NCBI GenBank assembly: GCA_003446665.1
Contig: DMCT01000063.1
Location: forward strand, 5,662-34,932
Length of the DNA: 29,271 bases
Source of the DNA: Synergistaceae bacterium
GTDB lineage: Bacteria > Synergistota > Synergistia > Synergistales > Thermovirgaceae
Direction: 5' to 3'
The position numbers and the translations under genes were made by a program. Shown piece by piece: positions 24,528-29,271 of the stretch. The notes under the pieces are model-generated. The model saw only the letters and a list, made by a program, of their open reading frames with translations, made no database searches and was not told where the DNA came from. Each line of letters starts with the position of its first letter. Within the stretch, counting starts at the first letter, position 1.

Positions 24528-24866
24528 GAAGTATGAACCTGTCCCTTCAAAATGCGATATGGGATAAAGCCTGTGAGTCCAATCAGTTCTTCCCAATGAC
24601 AATGTATAAGATACCACAACCAACGTGCCAGGGGAGTATTGTATATCATGCATAATAAATACAATGACTGGAAGCGTTTTGAAAAAAGTTTTCTAAAAAA
24701 CCCGTTTGACTGGATCCTTAAATGTCTTTCATCCACTATCCCGGCAACACCATGAAAGGTGCGCGATGGGAAGGGGCTTTCATAGTATTTTTTGTATTTT
24801 TTGCATGCGAGAGCGGACAGATGCGACAATAGTGCACAGGAACCTTTACGAAGGGATGCGATATTG
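24528..24866. other. divergent control region between OppF-type gene and M20 peptidase
   Basis: This 339-base gap holds no convincing gene. It contains the 13-base word CAACGTGCCAGGG (24621-24633), which recurs at 26902-26914. It also has a long dyad ATTGTAT-N14-ATACAAT (24638-24665) with ATGCAT near its centre, and a doubled GTATTTTTT at 24785-24802. For the minus-strand operon, TTGTAT (24664-24659) and TACAAT (24643-24638) with 15 bases between them could be a suboptimal promoter inside the dyad. A 26-codon frame at 24752-24832 lies before the peptidase gene. Confidence 0.5.
24638..24665. promoter_or_regulatory. dyad operator candidate upstream of peptide operon
   Basis: ATTGTAT at 24638-24644 is the exact reverse complement of ATACAAT at 24659-24665. 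Nested inside is TATCATGCATAATA, a near-palindrome around ATGCAT. It overlaps the likely minus-strand promoter. A related TATAATGCATATTC lies at 26773-26786 beside the GntR-family gene. Confidence 0.45.
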
Positions 24867-25979
24867 ATGGTGGACGAAAAAAGGTTGCTGGGAAACTTTT
24901 TGGAATTGGTCACGATAAAGGCACCATCCTTCCAGGAGAAGCCCGTGGCGGAAGTGCTTCATGACATGCTCTCAAAGATGGGCCTTAGTGTGCATGTCGA
25001 TGAGACTTGCGGCAAAACTGGAAGCAATACCGGCAACGTCATAGCCAGACTAGAGCCCTCTAGGGGATTTACAGAGTGGGTTGCCTTTTCTGCTCATATG
25101 GATACTGTGGCCGTTGAAAGGGAAGTAACCCCCCAGGTAAAAGACGGGGTAATTTTTTCAGACGGTCAGACGATTCTGGGTGCCGACGACCGTGCAGGGA
25201 TTGCCGCGATTCTGGAAGCCCTCGAAGTCGTCGTTGGAAAAGCCTTGCCCCATCCGGGTTTAGAACTCATTTTTACCGTAGCTGAGGAACAGGGTCTTTT
25301 GGGCTCGAAAGCGCTGGCTCCGGATGGCCTGAAAGCTCAACAAGCCTTCGTGTTGGATAGCTCTATGGAACCAGGCTACATCATTGTAGCCGCACCGACC
25401 CAGTACAAGCTCTTTTGGACCGTCCAAGGGAAAGCCGCCCACGCAGGTGTTGCTCCGGAGGAAGGTATCAGCGCCATAATGGCGGCGTCAGCGGGGATCG
25501 TGAATGTTCCGCAAGGCCGCATCGACGCGGAAACCACGGCCAATATTGGTGTGATAAAAGGCGGCAAGGCGACTAATATCGTTTGCGACCGTGTAGATAT
25601 TCAAGCTGAGGCGCGTTCCCTCGAAGATGCCAAAGTGGAACGCCAGGTCGAGGCCATGTCGCAGGCCATGCGAAAAGGCGTCGAAGAAAAGGGCGGCCGC
25701 CTTGAAGAAAGGCGGGAACTTTCTTATCCGGGATATAGGATGAGTGAAGACGCCCCCGTGGTCTTCAAGGCCATCGAAGCGGTGCGCAGGTGCGGACTAA
25801 AGCCGCAGCTTGTTTCGGCCGGGGGCGGAAGCGACGCGAACATTTTGAACTCTAAGGGAATTTCCGCCGTCAACCTGGCGCTGGGAATGGAAAAGGTCCA
25901 TACGCCCGAGGAGCGGATTTCCGTGCCCGCGATTGTGAAAGCTGCCGAGATAGTACTCATGCTTATGTCGAATGCTTAG
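24867..25979 (+). CDS. M20 peptidase, PepT-like
   Basis: This is a zinc-dependent aminopeptidase-type M20 enzyme of 370 residues. Metal and catalytic residues are in the expected order: H77 and D79 (FSAHMDTV), D107 (GADDRAG), E140 and E141 (TVAEEQG), D164 (VLDSS) and H345 (EKVHTPEE). The AEEQGLLGS pattern and length match the PepT/PepT2 branch that cleaves tripeptides or other short peptides. The ATG at 24867 is preceded by AAGGGA about ten bases upstream; TTG 24864 and GTG 24870 are alternatives. It diverges from the peptide importer operon, consistent with intracellular hydrolysis of the imported peptides. It is convergent with the GntR-family gene. Confidence 0.93.
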   Translation: MVDEKRLLGNFLELVTIKAPSFQEKPVAEVLHDMLSKMGLSVHVDETCGKTGSNTGNVIARLEPSRGFTEWVAFSAHMDTVAVEREVTPQVKDGVIFSDGQTILGADDRAGIAAILEALEVVVGKALPHPGLELIFTVAEEQGLLGSKALAPDGLKAQQAFVLDSSMEPGYIIVAAPTQYKLFWTVQGKAAHAGVAPEEGISAIMAASAGIVNVPQGRIDAETTANIGVIKGGKATNIVCDRVDIQAEARSLEDAKVERQVEAMSQAMRKGVEEKGGRLEERRELSYPGYRMSEDAPVVFKAIEAVRRCGLKPQLVSAGGGSDANILNSKGISAVNLALGMEKVHTPEERISVPAIVKAAEIVLMLMSNA

Positions 25980-26031
25980 ATGTGGCTTTTCCGTGTGCGT
26001 TGGCCATGAAAGCTCTGAAATTTTCGCAGGC

Positions 26032-26748
26032 CTAAAGTGTGAGTTCTACCGCGTCTTTTCTCATATGGTCGAGCCTTTCGAGATGTTTGGCATAATATTT
26101 TCGAACGAATGCCTCCTGCGTATTAAAGCACCAGTGGACATCACGCAGGTAGTAAACGGCTCCTTCCAGGTCTTTTTGCAGGAGGCATTCGACTATGGTT
26201 TCATGTTCGGCCATGCTGACTTCCTCCCACTCGGGGACTAGGTCAACGTTTCTGGGAAATTCGTAGAGCCTGTCTTTCATTAGCTGGGCAATACGGAAAA
26301 GCTCCTCGTTTCCGCACCTTCCAAGCCAGGTGTTGTGGAAGGTGCGGTTTAATGACATGTATTCTTCCATTTCTCCTTTTTCTAGGTCTTCCCGCATTTT
26401 TCTGTTTAAGTCCTGCAGCCTTTCAATATCCCCCTCAGTGAGGGATTGGTAAACGTCCTCCAGCGCTGCGGCTTCCAGTGCCCCTATGACACGGTACATT
26501 TGGCGGATCCTGGTGAGCGTAAGAGTGTTGATAACAACACCTCTTCTCGGGATGATGGTAACAAACCCCTCCGTTTCAAGTTGTACCAGGGCTTCTCTCA
26601 AGGGCGTCATGCTTATACCGAGCCTTGAGCTTGTTTCTTGTAAATTGAGAAGCGACCCGGGAAGCAGCTTGCCATCGTTCATTTGCTCCCTGATGAAGTC
26701 GTAGACCTTTTTTCGAAGCGATTTTTGGGAATAGCCTTTTTGTGTCAT
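26032..26748 (-). CDS. GntR-family regulator with FCD domain
   Basis: This is a 238-residue transcription factor. The N-terminal winged helix spans about 10-75 (ETSSRLGISMTPLREALVQLETEGFVTIIPRRGVVI in pieces). The all-helical FCD ligand domain spans about 85-215. The usual FCD metal set is partly visible: H138 (RTFHNTW), H182 (AEHETI) and H205 (DVHWCF). N134 stands where Asp is common, so metal affinity may differ. The ATG at 26748 has GAGGG eight bases upstream; GTG at 26757 is an alternative. It sits between the PepT-like gene and the divergent DUF3798 transporter genes, so it may control either or both. FCD regulators typically respond to carboxylates or amino acids. Confidence 0.92.
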   Translation of the reverse strand: MTQKGYSQKSLRKKVYDFIREQMNDGKLLPGSLLNLQETSSRLGISMTPLREALVQLETEGFVTIIPRRGVVINTLTLTRIRQMYRVIGALEAAALEDVYQSLTEGDIERLQDLNRKMREDLEKGEMEEYMSLNRTFHNTWLGRCGNEELFRIAQLMKDRLYEFPRNVDLVPEWEEVSMAEHETIVECLLQKDLEGAVYYLRDVHWCFNTQEAFVRKYYAKHLERLDHMRKDAVELTL

Positions 26749-26861
26749 CCGGTTCACCCTCTGTCTGGAATGTATAATGCATATTCTGATTCAGCCCCTG
26801 GAAAATCCTTGACTCGGACTGCTGTTTTTGATAAAGATTAATATATCTAAGATATATCAGT

Positions 26862-26891
26862 TTGTCCAATTCAAAAAGTCTACAATATAAT
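26862..26891 (+). promoter_or_regulatory. probable sigma-70-type promoter for DUF3798 operon
   Basis: TTGTCC (26862-26867) and a perfect TATAAT (26886-26891) are separated by 18 bases. Transcription would start near 26898, giving a leader of about 155 bases. The shared word CAACGTGCCAGGG lies right after the expected start point, a typical repressor position. Confidence 0.5.
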
Positions 26892-26901
26892 TTTGCCCTT
26901 G

Positions 26902-26914
26902 CAACGTGCCAGGG
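26902..26914. repeat. 13-base word shared with upstream region of the peptide operon
   Basis: CAACGTGCCAGGG occurs here and at 24621-24633, both in intergenic regions next to promoters. Relative to the gene each may control, the two copies have opposite orientation. An exact chance match of this length between two 300-base gaps is unlikely, so a common regulatory protein is plausible. Confidence 0.55.
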
Positions 26915-27054
26915 CTGGAAAGGAGAGGGTGCATTTACGCTTGACGATTTCCAGGCGATGGTTTTTCCCGGCCAGGCCGGGAGGCGGTGAAGTTGTGGTT
27001 TAGGGAAAAGAAACGCCGAAAGGTTGGTTTTCCTGACTAAAAGGAGGTCCAATA

Positions 27055-28176
27055 ATGAGAAGGCTTTTCCTTGGTGTTTTGCTTGTTGCACTTGTATTGG
27101 CTTTTGCGGGCTACGCTTTTGCCGGACCGGCAAAAGTCGGCATAATGACGGGAACGACATCACAGGGCGAAGAAGAGTACAGGGCCGCCCTGGAGATGAT
27201 AGAAAAGTACGGCGCAGACAGGGTGATTCACGTAACATACCCGGACAAGTTCATGGACGAACAGGAGACGACCATACAGCAGATTATGAGTATGGCCGCT
27301 GATCCTGACGTCAAAGCCATTGTCCTCGTGCAGGGTGTTCCCGGAACGGCTGCTGCCATAGACAAGGTCAAGGAGATCAGGCCCGATGTTTTCTTCATCA
27401 ACATCGTCCCCCATGAGGACCCCATGCTGGCCGCCCAGAAGGCCGATATCGTTCTGGAAACAGACAACCCCATGCGCGGTGTGACGATAATCGATCTTGC
27501 CGAAAAGATGGGGGCCAAGACCTTCTGTCACATCTCCTTCCCGCGCCATATGTCCTATCCGCTGCTTGCAGAACGCAGGGACATAATGAAGGCTGAATGT
27601 GAGAAGCGAGGCATCGAGTGGGTTTTCATCAACGCGCCGGATCCTACGGGCGACGCGGGTATTGCGGGAGCTCAGCAGTTTATCCTTGAAGATGTTCCCC
27701 GCCAGGTTGAAAAATATGGCAAGGATACCGCCTTCTTCAGCACGAACTGCGGCATGCAGGAACCTCTTATCAAGGCCGTACTCATGACAGGGGCCATCTA
27801 TCCGGAGCAGTGCTGCCCCAGCCCGTACCACGCCTATCCCGGAGCACTTGGTATTGAGATCCCGGAAGGCAAGGCAGGAGATGTGGAATTTATCCTCAAT
27901 GCCATAGAGGAGAAGATCGTCGAACAAGGTGGCGCAGGCCGGTTTGCTACCTGGAAGATACCCATAAACATGGCCTTTACCTACGGTTCGACGGAATACG
28001 CCTTTGACGTTGGTGAAGGTCGTGTATCCGGGTTCGACAGGGAACATATGGAGAAACTTATGGCCAAGTATGCAGGGGAGATCAAGACACGGACCTACGA
28101 GAACAAGGAAACTGGAGAAAGGGCAGATAACTTCCTCCTGATCGTAGGTGAATCGATCATCTTCGGAGAGGAGTAG
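27055..28176 (+). CDS. DUF3798 exported protein, probable solute-binding protein
   Basis: This 373-residue protein belongs to the DUF3798 family. It has a clear Sec signal peptide (MRRLFLGVLLVALVLAFAGYAFA, cleaved before GPAK) and lacks a lipobox. The mature part looks like a periplasmic-binding-protein fold: KVGIMTGTTSQGEEEYRAA at the first strand, then VKAIVLVQGVPGTAAAIDKV and VFFINIVPHEDP, resembling type I (ribose-binding-like) proteins. A Cys-rich patch, NCGMQEP...EQCCPSPYH, sits in the second half. The start has AAAAGGAGGTCC upstream. The next gene is a sugar/nucleoside-type ABC ATPase, which supports a transport role. The ligand is unknown. Confidence 0.9.
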   Translation: MRRLFLGVLLVALVLAFAGYAFAGPAKVGIMTGTTSQGEEEYRAALEMIEKYGADRVIHVTYPDKFMDEQETTIQQIMSMAADPDVKAIVLVQGVPGTAAAIDKVKEIRPDVFFINIVPHEDPMLAAQKADIVLETDNPMRGVTIIDLAEKMGAKTFCHISFPRHMSYPLLAERRDIMKAECEKRGIEWVFINAPDPTGDAGIAGAQQFILEDVPRQVEKYGKDTAFFSTNCGMQEPLIKAVLMTGAIYPEQCCPSPYHAYPGALGIEIPEGKAGDVEFILNAIEEKIVEQGGAGRFATWKIPINMAFTYGSTEYAFDVGEGRVSGFDREHMEKLMAKYAGEIKTRTYENKETGERADNFLLIVGESIIFGEE

Positions 28177-28235
28177 CAGCCTTTGAATTTATAATTCGGA
28201 TCACTTTTCTTTTTTCAAATTCCAGTCCGAAGGAA

Positions 28236-28268
28236 CTGCGGGGTCGCCCTTCGGGGTTGACCCCGCAG
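28236..28268 (+). promoter_or_regulatory. intercistronic stem-loop between DUF3798 and ABC ATPase genes
   Basis: CTGCGGGGTC and GACCCCGCAG form a perfect ten-base stem, and an inner CCC-TTC-GGG can stack on it. No T-run follows. The position between an abundant exported protein and its ATPase fits an RNA-stability or expression-ratio hairpin rather than a full terminator. Confidence 0.65.
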
Positions 28269-28297
28269 CGCTGCTTCACCCCTTTAAGGAGGTTTTT

Positions 28298-29271
28298 ATG
28301 GTTGTGGCACGCCTTGAAATGCGAGGGATAACCAAGGAATATTTTGGAAACAAGGTGCTTAAATCGGTAAACCTCTCGGTTGCTCCCGGTGAAATCCACG
28401 CCCTGGTGGGCGAAAACGGTGCGGGCAAATCTACACTGATGAACGTTCTTTTTGGGATGCCCGTCATTCACAATACGGGCGGCTTCGAAGGGCAAGTTTT
28501 TATTAACGGAAAAGCCGTCGACATTACCTCCCCTGAAGAGGCCATGGCCCATGGAATAGGAATGGTCCATCAGGAATTCATGCTCTTGCCTGGATTTACT
28601 GTCACTGAAAACATCAAGCTCAACAGGGAAATAACGAAACCTAACTTTGCGAGCCGGTTCTTTGGTGAAAAACTTGAGACCCTGGATTTCTACAGGATGC
28701 GTGAGGATGCGAAAAAGGCTTTAAGGCGCATGGAGCTTGATCTCGACGAAATGCTACCCGTGGCTGGTCTTCCCGTCGGGTTCATGCAGTTCGTGGAAAT
28801 CGCCAGGGAACTCGACAAGGAAACTCTCAATCTTCTTGTACTGGACGAGCCCACGGCAGTGTTGACAGAAAGCGATGCCGAAACCCTCATGCAGGTCATG
28901 AAACGGCTGTCTTCACAGGGTATCTCCATTCTTTTCATAACTCATCGACTTGACGAGGTGTTGCAAGTTGCGGACAACATAACCGTTCTCAGGGACGGCG
29001 AGGTAGTGGCCGAACTTGAATCGAGGAAAGCAACGGTGGATCAACTGGCGGAGCTCATGGTAGGTCGAAAGATAGAGGTTACTTCCAGGTCCGAAAGGCA
29101 TTCGACTGAAAATGTGAAGCCTCTACTGTCCATAAGGGATCTTCACGTGGACATGCCCGGCGAAAGCGTTCATGGGGTTTCGCTGGACGTGATGAAAGGT
29201 GAAATTCTGGGAATCGGCGGTCTTGCCGGACATGGGAAGATAGGCATTGCCAACGGTATTATGGGACTTTT
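28298..29271 (+). CDS. sugar/nucleoside-type ABC transporter ATPase, 3' end cut by window
   Basis: This is an ATPase of the tandem-domain type used by ribose, galactoside and BmpA-like nucleoside importers; 324 codons are visible. The first domain has Walker A GENGAGKST, then the VHQEFMLLPGFTVTENI segment, Walker B LLVLDEPTAVL and FITHRLDEV. The second domain begins near residue 275 (LLSIRDLHVDMPGESVHGVSLDV, GEILGIGGLAGHGK) and runs off the window. The signature motif reads LPVGFMQFVEIAREL, so the usual LSGG-like core is degenerate, as often in domain one of this class. The start has TTAAGGAGG upstream. Permease genes are expected just beyond the window. It most likely energises import of the ligand bound by the DUF3798 protein. 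Confidence 0.93.
   Translation, partial: MVVARLEMRGITKEYFGNKVLKSVNLSVAPGEIHALVGENGAGKSTLMNVLFGMPVIHNTGGFEGQVFINGKAVDITSPEEAMAHGIGMVHQEFMLLPGFTVTENIKLNREITKPNFASRFFGEKLETLDFYRMREDAKKALRRMELDLDEMLPVAGLPVGFMQFVEIARELDKETLNLLVLDEPTAVLTESDAETLMQVMKRLSSQGISILFITHRLDEVLQVADNITVLRDGEVVAELESRKATVDQLAELMVGRKIEVTSRSERHSTENVKPLLSIRDLHVDMPGESVHGVSLDVMKGEILGIGGLAGHGKIGIANGIMGL

Larger units (their letters stand above)
26749..27054. other. divergent control region between GntR-type gene and DUF3798 gene
   Basis: This 306-base gap holds no gene I can support. It contains an imperfect palindrome GAATGTATAATGCATATTC (26768-26786), an exact dyad ATATATC-TAA-GATATAT (26841-26857) and a promoter-like pair at 26862-26891. 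It also carries the shared word CAACGTGCCAGGG at 26902-26914 and a short CCCGGCC-A-GGCCGGG palindrome at 26967-26981. The layout of dyad, promoter, then downstream word suggests layered control of the DUF3798 gene. Confidence 0.5.

Noticed and set aside
24615..24630. Minus-strand TGGCACG-N4-TTGTG resembling a sigma-54 promoter before the OppF-type gene.
   Set aside because: The -24 part is perfect, but the -12 part lacks the near-invariant GC (TTGTG instead of TTGCA). No sigma-54 activator gene is seen nearby, and the -24 part lies inside the shared 13-base word, which explains it better.
26809..26837. TTGACT-N17-TAAAGA as a second promoter for the DUF3798 gene.
   Set aside because: The -35 is good but the -10 matches poorly. 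The TTGTCC/TATAAT pair downstream is a better candidate.
26967..26981. CCCGGCC-A-GGCCGGG palindrome as a terminator.
   Set aside because: The T-run precedes it on the plus strand and there is no T-run after it on either strand. It would also sit in the leader of the DUF3798 gene.
27160..28047. A long open frame on the minus strand across the DUF3798 gene.
   Set aside because: It overlaps a clear signal-peptide protein with a strong ribosome site, and its translation shows no recognisable domain or start signal.
28766..28800. Degenerate ABC signature (LPVGFMQ) as a sign of an inactive ATPase.
   Set aside because: Domain one of sugar-type tandem ATPases often departs from LSGGQ, and the Walker A, Walker B and switch histidine are intact.

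Overview
The window looks like a chromosomal segment of an anaerobic, peptide- and amino-acid-fermenting diderm bacterium, most likely a member of the Synergistota. The reasons are a DUF3798 periplasmic protein next to a sugar-type ABC ATPase, a tungsten/molybdenum aldehyde:ferredoxin oxidoreductase with a rubredoxin, several peptidase and peptide-uptake genes, and an outer-membrane TolC efflux system. The phylum call is inference from gene content; I could not run a search. Gene density is high, with short gaps and frequent ATGA start/stop overlaps. I see no tRNA, rRNA, CRISPR array, insertion sequence or phage gene.

Left block (1-4669). A minus-strand efflux pair (TolC-type channel, then a MacA-like adaptor cut by the window edge) is divergent from a plus-strand CpxR/CpxA-like two-component system. 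The gap between them holds a perfect GTAAA-N5-GTAAA element, the known CpxR box. This suggests an envelope-stress circuit that controls itself and the efflux operon.

Middle-left block (4670-13420). A DUF2284 Cys-rich protein and a nitrilase-family amidohydrolase are followed by a convergent PucR-type regulator. Divergent from that regulator is a run of a MoaD/ThiS-like protein, a GntP-family permease, an iron-dependent alcohol dehydrogenase, an aldehyde:ferredoxin oxidoreductase and a rubredoxin. Read together, these suggest uptake of an organic (hydroxy)acid, oxidation of its alcohol group to an aldehyde, and ferredoxin-linked oxidation of the aldehyde to an acid, with a dedicated sulfur carrier for the pterin cofactor. 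The substrate is unknown.

Middle block (13616-17774). An M20 amidohydrolase is followed by a YhdT/PanF-type sodium symporter pair and an ornithine cyclodeaminase/mu-crystallin family dehydrogenase. The block ends in a strong bidirectional terminator at 17793-17827.

Right block (17844-24527, minus strand). This is a complete oligopeptide ABC importer with the order OppF-type ATPase, dipeptide epimerase, binding protein, two permeases and OppD-type ATPase. The embedded epimerase carries all the hallmark residues of L-Ala-D/L-Glu epimerases, which points to recycling of wall-derived or other D-residue dipeptides. Divergent from it is a PepT-like M20 peptidase, followed convergently by an FCD-type GntR regulator.

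Right edge (27055-29271). A DUF3798 exported protein and the start of a sugar/nucleoside-type ABC ATPase probably form another importer, divergent from the GntR gene. The regulatory gaps upstream of the peptide operon and of the DUF3798 gene share an exact 13-base word (CAACGTGCCAGGG), which may be a common operator.
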